Source of the DNA: Sorghum bicolor
Lineage: Eukaryota; Streptophyta; Magnoliopsida; Poales; Poaceae
Assembly (NCBI RefSeq): GCF_000003195.3
Contig: NC_012871.2
Location: 1,351,997 to 1,415,996 of the forward strand
Reading direction: 5' to 3'
DNA: 64,000 nucleotides
Shown here: in pieces, positions 32,931-45,566 of the stretch
Numbering within the stretch: the stretch's first letter is position 1
Layout: each line of letters starts with the position of its first letter
The notes under the pieces: model-generated
The model's input: only the letters and a program-made list of their open reading frames with translations
Databases searched by the model: none
What the model was told of the DNA's origin: nothing
Made by a program: the position numbers and the translations under genes

Positions 32931-35708
32931 ATGGACCCCAGCGGCGCCGGCGAGATCGCCGCCGCCGCGAAGCGCGCCAAGCCTCCGTGGGACACCGCCA
33001 CGAGCATCGCCGTCGATCGCCTCAGCGCGCTGCCGGACGAAATCCTCGCCGAGATCCTCCTCTCCGTCACCTCCCCCGACGCCGTCCAGACATGCGTCCT
33101 CTCCAAGCGTTGGTGCTCCTTGTGGAAGCTCCTCCCGGATCTGCACTTCCCCTTCTTCCCCAAGCCGGCCGGCAGCTTCCGCGACGCCCTCGACGACCAA
33201 CAACAGGATCTGCAGGTACGACCTCTCCACCTCCGCGACCTCAAAGTCGAGGGCCACGACCACGGCCAAGGCGACGGCGACCTACCCAGTTCCATCGCGA
33301 CCTGGCTCCCCGCCGCCGCGCGCCGCGTCCATGGCCGCTTCACGCTGCTCGTCCACGGGGATCCGACGAGAATCGCGCCGGATGAGGATGAGGCGGCGGA
33401 CGCGGCGGTGATTGTTGAGCTGCCCTGCTTCGAGCAGGCCACCTCGATCTCGATTGGCCTGTCGTTCCGCGGCAGACTCGCGTTTCTTCCACCGGACGTC
33501 GCCGGCGTCTTCTCCCGCCTCACCGACCTCTGGCTGGAACGCGTCCAGTTCCAGGACCCGTCTGCGCTCGGCGACGCCATCTCCTCGGCGCGGTGCCCGT
33601 GCCTGCAGACATTTCACGTCTGCCGCGGCCTTGGCCTGGAGAAGCTCGCCGTCAGCTCCACGTCTCTACTGAAGCTGGACCTTCAGAAGCTCCATGGATT
33701 GCTGGAGCTCACCGTGGAGACGCCGGGGCTCAAGGAGCTACAGGTGGTGGACTGCTTCTGCACTCCGGCAGGGGAGACGGATCAACTACCAGCGCCGGTT
33801 ATATCCATTACAGCGCCTGAGCTGGTGGCGCTGGATTGGAGAGACTCGATTACTCAAGACGCTATTGGTTTCGCCCACGGGTTGCAGCATCTCCGCTCAC
33901 TGGGAACCTTCTTATTCTTCGTCTATGGAGATGAGGACGCTGATAGTTACAACCGTGATTGTGTGAGGATCTTGCAGGGCTTTCGGTCCATCGTAACTTT
34001 GACATTGATCCTAGCTGTGCTGGTGAGTTCACTAATTAGTCTTTTATTTGTTGGAATTGTGTTAATTTGTTGTTAGTATATTATATATAGTATATATATG
34101 CCAAACATGATATATAGCATGATATAGCATTCTGGTGCACAGGTTTGAAAGAATTATTGGAGGCATGTGATACAAATATACAATACACACCTATAGAGCA
34201 AGCAGAATCCTGGCTAGGCGGGAACGGGCACGACTATATATATAGCTCATTTAAATTTGATCGTGCACGCGCGCCAATATAATGCTTTTGATGAGTCGAC
34301 GTCATAATAATAATTCTATAGACATGGTGGTATTTGATCATGCATGCTATTCCATTCTTTTCCGAATGAGAAGTATGATGTTGAGAATCAACCCAACATT
34401 TTCTCACCGTTAGCTTGACTCTGCTATCAGCACTTTCCAATGCAAGATTAGATCCAAAGCATGCATTTTTTTTAGTTATTTGGGAATTACAGTACAGTTT
34501 TTATCCCTTGAGATGGTTAGCTAGGGTTTTGTGGAAGCAAGTGAGATATTGTTTCCTCAGCTAACAACAACGACAGCGTCTGTGAATTTAGCCTATATAT
34601 ATAGTTGGTTCTTTTTGTAAAATAATATTCCAGAAATAATGAGCATATATGTTTTAAAAAAATATTTCTGGAATTGACCACTATATGGCATTATTGAGCT
34701 GCCCATTATTGAGCTGCCAATGCTTTTGGCACCAATTAATACAACGTTCAACCTTAGCACCGGCCCATCATTGAGCCTGCACTAACCCTGTGGTGCCAAA
34801 AATTAGTAATAGTTCTAGGGTGTGGTATATGTATATTCTTCTAGAAATATTTCTTGGTATTATAAGTTGTTTCTTGAAATATATTTGCTTCAGCTTTTTC
34901 GTCTGATTAATTAATATATGGACACACAGGACATAGATGATGACGATGAATATTTGATGGAAGCAATAACCGTGCTCCCAGACCTTACAACTCTGCACCT
35001 CGTTATAATGTCAAGTGGACATTGCTTTGGGAATAGCTCATTACATGTTCTCAGGATTTGTACTGGTATAAGAAAGCTGGTCCTGGAATTATCAAGTATT
35101 TCCGAATCGAAGGTAAAGATATATATGCTTTGCTTATATAAGATTCTCTCTAGCTAGTTAAAAGAAGAGAAAAATAGCACCAAATGTACAACTTGTGTGG
35201 TGGGTGCTAGTAGGTCACAGATATCATAAAATGCTCACCTTGGTCAATATATTCCTTTTAGATTGTCTGTATTGATGACATGAATTGATTCAAAGCGTGA
35301 CTAATGATCTTGAAGTAATTTGGTTGTCTCATAAATTTTTGTTTTTAGATTCCTCTACTTTCATGGCATCCAAATTTTTAGTTGATCTCGTCATGTTAAT
35401 ATGGTTTATTGTTGTGTCAGGAACCATGCCCATTCGGCTGTATTTGTCGGCAGCAGTCAAACTGGCAAAATAAGGAGCTTGCGTTGGTTTGCCTACAAGA
35501 AATAGAAATCCAAGGATTTGGACCATCTGAACATGATAGTGGATTTGTGGAGCATCTATTTGATCGGGCAACATCACTTTCAAAGGCGACAATATTTTTT
35601 GATGAATCGGTCACGGAAGGCATGGCGAAGGAGCTGTGCTGGATGTTTCAGTTGTCCTCTAAAGTACACATAGACTTAAGGTATCATAACAACAAGAAGG
35701 TGTTATGA
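32931..35708 (+). CDS. F2: F-box/LRR/FBD protein, three exons, intact
   Basis: Exons 32931-34022 (CTG|GTGAGT), 34930-35112 (AAG|GTAAAG) and 35421-35708 join in phase 0 to give 520 residues. An N-terminal leader (MDPSGAGEIAAAAKRAKPP) precedes the F-box (DRLSALPDEILAEILLSV, then VLSKRWCSLWKLLPDL). LRR-like repeats follow (LPCFEQATSISIGLSF, CPCLQTFHVCRGLGLEKLAV). Exon 2 encodes DIDDDDEYLMEAI...GHCFG...LRICTGIRKLVLEL. Exon 3 has CPFGCIC and the FBD-like region, and stops at NNKKVL, a few residues before the APED end of F1 and F4. The start is preferred over the frame's upstream extension because it matches the MEP/MEL starts of F4 and F5. Predicted SCF substrate receptor. A hAT-like element sits close upstream. 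Confidence 0.87.
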
Positions 35709-36892
35709 AGAATAGGGAAAAGGCAGCGTATATGGGAACCTTTTGTAAGCTTTTGCTTGTAGTACATGGACCATGCATGGAGTATGCATGGAATGACATA
35801 TGTATAATACTTAATGTATTGTAATTTTATTTCATCTTGCATTGGTACCACAGCTGCAAATGCGAACAATGTAAGCAGTGTTCCTTTGACAAACTTTTGT
35901 AATGTCGATGTGTTGAGACTACAAATAATCAGTATTGCTTGAAATGATTCCCATCCAGGAAATAATCTATTCTACAATCTGTTAGTTTTTGGCAGCCGGA
36001 CATGGATACTGCTTGGGCTGTAAATATGTATCTTTTCTTCATACTTATCAGTCTGTTTGAACTTTGAAATATATGGAGGTGGAAATATAAAATCTTTGAA
36101 GTTTCAGTAGTTTTATTTTGTATACTAAAAAATTAATGATTTTAGCACAGAACAATCATAAGTATGTACTGCCTCCATTTCAAATTACAAGATGTTTTAT
36201 CTTTTTTGTTATGCACTTAGATATACACTGTCAGATAGTTTCTGCAAGGATTTGGTCCTTGTTGCAGGCACAAACGCTCATCAGACACAGAAGTCCAGGG
36301 AGCATTTGACACATAAATTCATGACGAGTTTTGAGGATCTGAACTTGAAGTATATTTTGTGACGTACGTGACTGTCCAATTGGGTGACAATGCTAAAAGA
36401 ATTGTACAACAAACATTGTCAAGGAACTAGCTACTACTAGTACCTTGTTATCAAATACTTTCAAGACATCATCATATCGTTCGCTATATATATTGCGTCC
36501 ATGGCTGCACTGAAAAATTGAAGTTTGCTAAAAATCTGATGGGGATGATGACAACAACAACAACGTCCTATTTTGTAGTACCAGCAGAGCACCTGCGCGC
36601 CACTGCTCGACAACTTCTACCCTGATCCTACGTCAATGGCGGAGCCTGATGGGTCATGGGCCTCGCATGTAGCTCCACTAGTGCCTACGTCAACATACGC
36701 ACTGATGGATCTACAACCGATTAACGGCACCAGACCTCTAAAGTATCTTCGAAAATTGACCCGAGGCCCAAATGAAGCCCATTAACTACCAAAGCATATA
36801 AATTACGCAGTTAGGGTTTGGCACCCTCACTCTCTCCTCTCACAGCTGCCTCTCTCCCTCCCTATCCTTCTCAGCCACTTCTCTCCCTCCCT
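35709..36892. other. F2 3' flank and intergenic region
   Basis: To about 36100 this matches the F1 3' flank and the relic at 61.4 kb (CATGGAGTATGCATGGAATG, TTCATCTTG.TTGGTACCA). Beyond that no feature is recognised. Confidence 0.55.
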
Positions 36893-38180
36893 TACTACAG
36901 GAAAGCCGAGCTTTGCTGAGTGTTAAATGCTTTGCCGAGTGCCAAAAGTCGGGCACTCGGCAAAGAGCCTCTTTGCCGAGTGCCAGACACTCGGCAAAGC
37001 CAGGCCCTCGGCAAAGACCATCTTTGCCGAGTGTCCGAAACTCGGCAAAGCAAGGCACTCGGCAAAGGGTGACGGTGGTACACACCGTTAGTCTTTGCCG
37101 AGTGCCAGAAGTTTGACACTCGGCACAGATGGTCTTTGCCGAGTGCTAAATTTGGCACTCGGCAAAGATTTTTTTCTTTTTTGGTTTTTTGTCTCCAAAT
37201 TTTTTTCTACTAACTTTACACTTTATTTTGAAGCCTAAGTTAAAATTTGGCACAATTCTCGATATATTTCATATATATATTTAATTTATTTCGCTTAAAC
37301 GTATTTCTTCCAAAAATACAATATTGAACTACAGGTGCATCCAATCATAGAATTAGTTGGTTGGAAAAATGATATTCACAATACTTACTATAGTTTGAGA
37401 CCATTTCCAAGAGTACACCCGGAATTTCGAACGTCTTATACACGAAATATGGCGACAAAGTTGCGGGAGAAATGCATTTTAATTATATAAATTGCAAATA
37501 AAGTCCAAAAATCTGAAAACTTGACGACATGTCTTTACATCACATGTAGATGCTATGATAAAAATTAGAGAACGTTTCACAAAAGTTATCACGTACGTTA
37601 GTTATAAACCCACACTTCTCACATGTGATCACATGTGAAATGAAGTGAGAGGTGTTGGTTTATAACTATGGTATATGACAACTTTCGCAAAATGTTCTCA
37701 AATTTTTATCATAGCGTCCTCATATGATGTTAAGACGTGTCGCTAGGTTTTAAGATTTTCGGAGGTTATTTGTAATTTATATAATTAAAATTATTTCTCT
37801 CGCAACTTTATTGTCATATTTTAAGTATAAGACGTTTGAAATTTTGGACGTGTGCTTCAAGAAATGGTCTCAAACTATAATAAGTATTGTGAATATCATT
37901 TTTACAATCATCATATTTATGATTTGACGCACCTGTAGTTCAATATTGTATTTTCGGCAGAAATATATTTCATCAAAATAAATTAAATTTATATATCAAA
38001 TATATCGAGAATTGTACCAAATTTTAACATACACTTGAGAATAAAGTGTAAAGTCTGCACAAAAAGTCTCGAGGCAAAAAAAATCTTTGCCGAGTGCGTT
38101 TGGGAGGCCCTCGGCAAAGACGTAACCTTTGCCAAGTGCCCTACCAGATGGCTCTCGGCAAAGACTATAGTTTTTTTAAA
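36893..38180. repeat. Large foldback (inverted repeat) with CACTA-type subterminal repeats
   Basis: The left side starts TACTACAGGAAAGCCGAG, close to a decayed CACTACAGGAA end, then has many TTTGCCGAGTGCC / GGCACTCGGCAAAG repeats. Two arms of about 420 bp (about 37195-37621 and 37644-38066) are inverted copies: GAACTACAGGTGCATCCAAT versus CGCACCTGTAGTTC, AATACTTACTATAGTTTGAG versus CTCAAACTATAATAAG, and AATTCTCGATATATTT versus AAATATATCGAGAATT. The centre is the palindrome CACATGTGATCACATGTG. A transcript across it could form a hairpin of more than 400 bp. Confidence 0.8.
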
Positions 38181-39235
38181 TACGATTAGAGAGTAAAAAT
38201 ATTTTAATAAAAAAATTACAAAATGACTTTACCGAGTGCTGTGGGTGTGGCCCTCGGCAAAGCGAATTTTTTAAAAAAAAATAAAAACAGAAAATAAGAT
38301 TTTTTTTAAAAAAAAGGCTCTTTGCCGAGAGCCGGATCTAGCAGCCCTCGGCAAAGGGAAAGTTTTTTCTTCAAACAAAATGAAAACAGAAAATAAAAAA
38401 TTTTCAAAAAAAAAAGTTGTTTGCCGAGAGCCAGATCTGGCGGCCCTCAGCAAAAAGGGAAACACGCAATAAGTGTCAGCCAGTGCTCCAACTCCCGAAC
38501 GTTGCCAGCCAGTGCCCCAACTCCCCAACTCCCGAAGCCCAACGCTCGACGCAAAGAGACGCAACGCCCGGCGGCCGGAGCCGCGCCCGCCGCTGACCGC
38601 GGAGCTGCGACTGCCGGAGCCGCGCCCGCCGTTGACCGCCAGAGCCACGCCGGCCAGCCCTGACCCCCGCCCCAGCTCGGCCCTCCCCGCGCCTGCCCCA
38701 GCTCTTGGAGCGACTGTGCTGGGCAGCTGCGGCGTGCCGGCGACCGAAGGGCAAGAAGCAGCCAAGGCGAGCAGTGTGCAGGCAGCGGCTGGGGCGGGTG
38801 GATCCTGCACGGCTGTACCTGCAGCGTCGGGGTGCCAGGCAAGGAGCCAAGGACAAGGGGCGGCGGGCAGATCCGAAGTCAAAGAGCAAAACACTTTTTT
38901 AAAAAAAATTCTTTGCCGAACGCCTCCAAACTAGCGCTCGGCAAAGAGCAAAACAATTTTATTTTTAAAAATTTTTTTGCCGAGCGCCTCCAGCCTAGCG
39001 CTCGGCAAAGAGCAAAACATTTTTTTGAATTTTTTTTTTGCCGAGGGCCCCAATAACGCGCTCGGCAAAGTGGAAAATTTTGTTTTTCTTAAAAAAAATC
39101 TTTGCCTAGCGCCTCTAGCCTGGCGCTCGGCTAAGCTGGGGAAGCTGTTCTGTTCCCGCGCCAAACCTGGCAGCTTTGCCGAGCGCCGTGCCAAGAAGCG
39201 CTCAGCAAAGGCTCTTTACCTAGCGCAGGTGGAAT
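38090..39235. repeat. CACTA subterminal repeats around a GC-rich insert
   Basis: Further TTTGCCGAGAGCC...CTCGGCAAAG units at 38320-38460 and 38910-39220 flank a GC-rich Pro/Ala low-complexity block (38460-38880) open in several frames. The block resembles the GC-rich leader of the CACTA element at 1-200, not a host gene. No clean terminal repeat was found, so nested or truncated CACTA copies are likely. Confidence 0.65.
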
Positions 39236-39279
39236 CCAGATTTTTTTGTTTTTGCTTTCTATCACTACAGACACAACAA

Positions 39280-39382
<103 letters not shown>

Positions 39383-39640
39383 CATGGATATCACGATGAA
39401 CACAAGTAGCACCATTTATATCATAATTCCATCACTTTTATCACCACCGTCACCATATATATCACAATAGCACATATGTCTCATAATAGCATCACTTATT
39501 TGGCGATGAAGTCCATACAATAACTTGATGTTCATGAAGTTCAACACAACAAGTCCAAGTCCATGACATGAAGTTCAACACAACAAGTCCAAGTCCATGA
39601 CACGAAGAGAAGGAATATGTGACAACTTCTTCGACGTTAC

Positions 39641-40426
39641 TCACTGAGGCGGCGGTGGAGGTGCGTACCCGGCCACCCATGTGACGGCGGCGACGGTCTC
39701 CCATGCTCGTTCGCCACGTGGTTCGAACCCACCGACTGAGGCTACACACAAGAGCAGCGATTGCATGAGACAAAGTTAAATAGCTAAATAACATGCATCT
39801 GTGATATATATTACTCTCCGGAGTCCATCAAGGAGTTTCTCGCACTCGTACAGGCTCTTCGGCAGCACGTGGCCCTCCGGAAGCATGTTAGCAATCAAGG
39901 CCAGCATGCCATTGAAGTGTTGCCGACTCATGTTGATCTCGGCCTTAAACGCCAGCAAGCGTCCAACGGCATCGAGTTGACAAACCGTCGTGCGATCATG
40001 AAGGGGTTTCTGTGCCGAAGCCATCATGTCATAGAATGCCTTTGTGGATGCCTCCGCCTCCTTCGCACGTCCATCGAGGATCTATGCTTGCGCGAAGTCA
40101 TCTAACATGTCTACAACCCTGCCACCATCATCGACATGCTCGAGGCGAGGACGCACAACCTCCTCTCTCAACCAATGCGCTTCACCATGGTGTACCCACC
40201 GAGTATAGCCCGACACAAAGCCATTCAACTAAACATATTTAGCCATGGTCTCCTGGTTCTGCCATATCCTATTTGCACACTTGCTACAGGGACACTTCGC
40301 CAATCGCGCTCTATTCGCACCACTGCCAAATGCACGGTCCAAGAAAGCCTCTGTCTTCTGCCCCCATTCAATGTTGAAATCATGCTTACTTGTGCATCCC
40401 GTGTACATCCACTCACGGTCATCCAT
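39641..40426 (-). pseudogene. Truncated CACTA transposase (TNP2-like) fused to the tail of the second CACTA gene
   Basis: On the minus strand, ATG at 40426 starts MDDREWMYTG, then FLDRAFG and CPCSKCANRIWQNQETM: the transposase-associated N-terminal domain of TNP2-type CACTA transposases. It continues through TRWVHHGEAHW. A later block (about 40060-39830) reads EAEASTKAFYDMMASAQKP, then LLAFKAEINMSRQHFNGML and LPEGHVLPKSLYECEKLL, also typical of TNP2. There are stops between these blocks, and the DDE catalytic core is absent. After an intron-like gap, an exon at 39741-39641 reads PQSVGSNHVANEHGRPSPPS to a stop, like the QSAGSNE last exon of the second gene at 1061. The middle of the element therefore appears deleted. 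Confidence 0.7.
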
Positions 40427-40517
40427 CCTCTAACATGCATATCAAAGATGAACATAAACATCAAGTGCATCAACTTCGTGTTCCTATCATCTAATAGGTA
40501 AGGATAGGTCCTAATCC

Positions 40518-40721
40518 CACCTGCGGATGCATAAACGAGGTTACTTTCCATGGGCTACTCCGAGCCGAGATAGAATTTCGGCAGCACCTCCCCGCTGTTC
40601 TCCGGATACACGTCTCGACGGGGAGAGTGTGTATCGAGAGAACAACACGGAGGTGAGGCCGAAACCCTGTCTCGGATCAAAGCAGACCATAGAAACTAAC
40701 CTCGTCTACGCATCCGCGGGC
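40518..40721. repeat. Inverted repeat of about 200 bp beside the CACTA remnant
   Basis: GCGGATGCATAAACGAGGTT (left) and AACCTCGTCTACGCATCCGC (right) are inverted. Between them GATAGAATTTCGGCAGCACC and GGAGGTGAGGCCGAAACCCT are also inverted. The motif GGGGAGGTGCTGCCGAAATT, seen here on the minus strand, occurs on the plus strand inside the first CACTA element (about 950-970). This marks the palindrome as duplicated CACTA sequence. Confidence 0.65.
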
Positions 40722-41018
40722 TGTCTAAAAAAAGTGGACAATACAAACAGATACGGTTATACTGCTTCACTCAAGTACTCCAACAGAACTACGGTTCTAG
40801 TTTCTTGACTTCTTCGATAAGCCTTACAGCCAGCACTCCAGCCCCATTAAGGTTGAGGCATTGATGATTACAGTAGCTGAAATGATAAACACTTCTGAAA
40901 GAAATAAGAAAATTAACGTAGATTGTCGCTCGAAACGTAGTGTTCAACGCTGGTTACCTTTACTTCTGACGAAACTGAATGAATTCAGGAAGTGTTCATA
41001 TATACCGACGAAACTGCA

Positions 41019-41048
41019 CAATCTAATCTAATCTAATCTAATCTAATC
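41019..41048. repeat. (TAATC)n minisatellite
   Basis: About five and a half tandem copies of a TAATC pentamer upstream of F3. Confidence 0.9.
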
Positions 41049-41191
41049 AGGTTGCAGTGGGCCCGACCAAACTTGCGCAGCCCTATGTCTATATATGTAT
41101 ATATGGGCGTTCGAGATCATATGGCCGCGATCGATCGAAGAATTCCCGATCTCCACTCCACCAGCCGCCATCCCTCTCCGGCGATCTAGCC

Positions 41192-42785
41192 ATGGGGATG
41201 GTCACCAGAGCCAAGAGGAGGAGGCAGGAAGAGGAAGAGCGCGAGCGCCTTGCCGACCGTATCAGCAGCCTCCCTGACGACGTCCTCGTTGACATTGTGT
41301 CCCTTCTCCCCACCAAAGACGGCGCCCGCACGCAGGTGCTCTCCTCCATGTGGCGCCACCTATGGTGCTCCGCTCCTCTCAACCTCGACTTCCACGACGA
41401 CCACGTTGGCATCGTCGCCAGCGATATCTCCCACATCCTCTCTACGCACCCTGGCCCTGTCCGCCGTTTTGTCATGCCTCGCCCCTGCCATGGCAAGCAG
41501 TATCCCACCTCGACGGTCCGGGATGGCTGGCTCCGGTCACCCGCCCTGGACAACCTCCAGGAGCTCCAGTTCTCCGGCGACGGCGACAGTCTGCTACTGC
41601 CATCAGTACACCGCTTCTCGCCCACCCTTTGCATCGCCCGCTTCAGTGACTGCAGTATCCTAGCAGCCGGCGGAAACGACGCCGGCCCGCTCCATTGGCC
41701 GCTTCTCAAGCAGCTGACTCTTTTCAGTGTCAGTATCTCGGAGAGCTCGCTGCACGCCTTGCTCGCCGGCTGCCCTGTCCTGGAGAGCTTGCTGCTACTT
41801 TACAACAGGGGCCTTTCAAGGCTGCAAATCGTGTCCCGTAGCCTCAGAAGTATCGGTGTGCATTCCGGTCATAACGGTCAGCAGCTCGTCATCGAGGACG
41901 CCCCGTGTCTAGAAAGATTACTATATTTTGGAGGAACTGTAAACATATCGGTAATCTCTGCACCAAGATTGGCTATTTTTGGGAAACTCTTTGACGGCTT
42001 TCCCATGCTTCAGTTCGGGGCCATGGTTTTTAAGGTATATACATATATCATGCTCATGCATCCTCAATCACTTTCACCTTCGATTCCCGAGGCATCCACT
42101 TTTTCCCCCTATCATGCATGTGCGATGTGTTAATTCTTCTTCCATGCTTAACTCAGGGATCAACCATTGTTAGAATGTCAGGAGCGGTGGTGAGCAGTGT
42201 GAAGGTTCTTGCCTTATATGATGTCCAAACTTTGCCTGGATGCGGCTATTAACTTACTGCAGTGCTTTCCCCACTTGCAGAAGTTGTATATCGACCTGAG
42301 TCTCCAAACCATAGTCGTCTGTGCATCTGCATTCTTTTTTTTTGTCACTTGTAGAACATCAGTATTGTTGTAAAGTCGGGTTGACCATTGATGCTATTTC
42401 TACATTCACGTTGCTTTTTCAGATAACAAGAGTTTCGAGGAAAGATTGGTGTACATACCGGAAACTTACTAGTACCCTTGATATCGGTCTGAGGAAAATT
42501 GTGCTAAGAAATTACCGAGCCAACAAGTCACATCTTAACTTGGCTAGGTTCTTTGTATCAATTGCAAAAGTGCTGGAGTTAATGAGGTTTGAGATAGAAG
42601 GCGTAAACTTTAGCAACAAATGGATTGGAAAGCAACAGAGGCTGCTCCAGATCAAAAAGGGCGCTTCAAGGGTTGCTCAGTTCGACTTTGTATTTCCCGG
42701 CACATTGATTCGGTCTCATGGCGACCGACGTGACGAGCAAGTACACGATCTATCGGCCAACCCATTTCACAGGTTTCACTATTAG
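41192..42785 (+). pseudogene. F3: F-box/LRR protein gene of the second subfamily, apparently broken
   Basis: Exon 1 (41192-42034, AAG|GTATAT) gives 281 residues: a basic leader, an F-box (DRISSLPDDVLVDIVSLL, TQVLSSMWRHLW) and LRR-like repeats (LLAGCPVLESLLLLY, VIEDAPCLERLLYFGG). Exon 2 starts at 42157 in phase (GSTIVRMSGAVVSSVKVLAL), but after DVQ the expected LCLDAAINLLQCFPHL run continues in another frame; one extra base near 42230 explains it. Where the paralogue F6 has a GT donor (ATCGAG|GTGACT) this copy reads ATCGACCTGAGT, so the donor is lost. A last exon (42423-42785) encodes an FBD-like tail with LQIKKGASRVAQFDFV and EQVHDLSANPF. Two independent lesions argue for a pseudogene, though one could be a sequencing error or a different splice choice. 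Confidence 0.65.
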
Positions 42786-45566
42786 TATGTCTATGACACC
42801 AATGGAACACACATTTGGTTCTCATGTGATCCAGCAAGGTCTAGTGATTTTGCAGTGTGTTGCCATTTGTTATCTCTTCAGTGGTGTAATTTGTCAACCA
42901 ATTTGGCATTATATTTTATTTTAAACGAAGAACTCCTGAGATTTCTATTGTTATTTTCCACCGGGATGCATTGGTTTTTTTTTGTTTGCAATCTGCGCAT
43001 ATATCTGCGTCAAATCATATTACTGTCTAATTCATTCAGTTTTGTCACAGAAGATGTTTTTGGTAAGCCATGAGGCACACGTCTATTTTGTCAAATCAAG
43101 TCTTCTTCCATGCATAGTACCAAGTTGAGTAATTTTGGAACATACAAAGATAATCTATGTGAATGTATTTGATTTTCTATATATTTTTAATGGAATATTC
43201 TCTTATTTCTGCATTTGATTCAACTCTATCTCTGCCTAACTCATTGTCCACCTCATTGGTAAATGGACTGCCAAAGGCTAAAGCACTAGGTTGTTTTCTT
43301 CTTGGTACCTACTACCTACTGCAGCGTTTAAGGATATCAAGATGCTTAAAATTTTGTAATCTATCATTATCCTAATTTACTTCCAAAAATATGCTTATTA
43401 GCAATTCACATTCATGTGTTTATTTTTTATTTTTGGTGTATGAACATTCTTGTATATATAATGCATGCTAGGGAAGGACGATATAAGACCTCTCGTGATG
43501 TTTTCAAAATTTGATCATTGTTGTAACGCACTATTGGTCTTGTTTGTAAGCAGATAAGATCTGCATTTCTTCAAGGAAATGAAGAATGGATGTGGTTCTG
43601 TAGGTTTATAAGAAGCAAATGTGCACTTACATTCAAAGCACTAGAAACTGCTACTTCACTTAAGCAGAAATTGTTGCCTTCTAATGTTTCCCTAGCTCCT
43701 TGTACTGACAATCTAGTAAAGCTTCAAATAATAAACCATATATAGCCCTTTTATGTATTTGGGAATCTTGAATCAGCAATACATCGGGGAGAAGATCATT
43801 GAACTGCTTCAGCCTAAGGTATTTCTTATCCACAGCCAAACCCCAAGAAGGAAACTACTGACATTGCCATCAAAGAACAGCGCACAGCGGGTCATAACAT
43901 GAGTTTTCGCAATAACAACAGACCACTCTGTCGTCACCTATATCAGTTCAGTTTCATAATGCTTAGGATTTAGAGATGATTTTTTCTTTTACAATTGAAA
44001 TGTTCAGTTCAACGTTTTTTCAGCAGTGTTCAGAATTCAGAGCTACATTGAAGAAACTTTTGCTTTGAGGTCATACCTAAACTATATGCATGTCTTGCCT
44101 GCGTACCAAGCTGTTCTTCGACAAAGTTGTATTATAGGTTTTTGCTGCTGCATCTTAGTCTACTGGATGTTGCCGTACCTTAAAAAATACAAAGACAAGT
44201 TGAATGGTGAGACTGTGCTCTGTTCACATTGTGTTAGAACAGAAGTGAAGGGCAGGGGAGTTTGAGGCTGCAATAATCGCTCACCGACGTCCAGGACTTT
44301 GCATCTTGTTCTCACGAACTCATGCAAGTTGAGCTTGTGCCTGACCACGGCATCCCGGGCCAAGGCATGGGGACTCTGTGTCGATGACTTTGGCCGTCAA
44401 TAAGCTATCGGCGAGCTTGAGCGGCATGCCGGCTTTAAGAAAAATGGTACCCGACATGGGCCATTATGTGATTTTGGTGTTTGATGAACAACATGACCAA
44501 CTGAAATAAAAATGTTTGCTAATATACAAGGAAAGCTCAAAATGATTCAAGGTTGGCTTTTTTTTTCATTTTTGTTTAGTTAGCATTCCGCTCCTGAAAC
44601 AGTTCTCCACTCGGACCCGCAAAAAGCCACTCTACCACTAAAAGCCCTTGGATCATAAATGTCATGCATTCAACAACAAAAAAAAAGACTTGTCTGAACA
44701 TCTATAAGCATTAATCATACAATAAGATATACAGCCCTTCTACTGTTCTTTGAACTAATTGAATAGCAGGCCCAAACTACTAACTAACTGCAAGCCTATG
44801 CTGGGCAATGCACCCATCCATAAACTTCAGTACTACTAGCACACTGAAAAAAAGCTGGCATTCTAAATTTTCGGCACTAGCAAGGATCTAGAACAAACAG
44901 AAGCATGTGGTCAGGATCTTACATAGGACAAGAAATAAAAGCGTTTCAGTTAACAAGGAAATAACAATTATATTGCTGCTGAAAAAATTAACTTCCAAAC
45001 GAGTTATCACGGACATCTCCAGTTTTTCATCGAAGACCTATCTGGATCCAAATCACCCTTTGCAAAAACCAAGGCAACCACAGAGAGCCTTACCACAGGT
45101 GAAATAACGTATATATAGCATGCATCTTCCCACCAATGCAAAGTATTTCTTTTGCATTTTAATGTCCTGGATTCATAGATTCATTAATTTTTTTTACCAG
45201 TCCCTAAAAGTTGTGATATATTGGGATACTTCTACAACATCTCCTCCAATAAATCTAGAAAATGATATTGGGCTACCCTAATACTATTTTATTAGAAGAG
45301 TTGTATTGGGAACTGCTGAAGATGTTCTAATAATGGCTAGAAATTCCTTTACCAAAAGAAACTAGAGGTGAAACGCCATGGACATTTGTGAATGGAAAAA
45401 TTGTGATTACATTTTTTTTTTTGAGAAAAAAGTAGCCCTCTGTAGGCCTTATCAGCTCATCCTTTCCTGCCAGGCCGACGCCATGGGCCGTGGGCCGCTA
45501 CTCTGTAGCCACGTCTTTCCCTGCCCTTCGCCGCCAGGCCCTCGACTCTGCTGTGCTCTCGTCTCG
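42786..45566. other. Long gene-poor region between F3 and F4
   Basis: AT-rich, no complete gene. An 79-codon frame at 44026-44265 with a hydrophobic stretch has no recognisable domain or splice context. The frame of F4 is open back to 45378, but I do not extend the gene there. Confidence 0.45.

Noticed and set aside
38271..38934. Long overlapping frames of Pro/Ala/Gly-rich protein on both strands
   Set aside because: GC-rich low-complexity DNA between CACTA repeats; open in many frames, no domain, no splice context.
44026..44265. 79-codon frame with a hydrophobic segment
   Set aside because: No recognisable domain, no splice signals and no paralogue in the window; probably chance.
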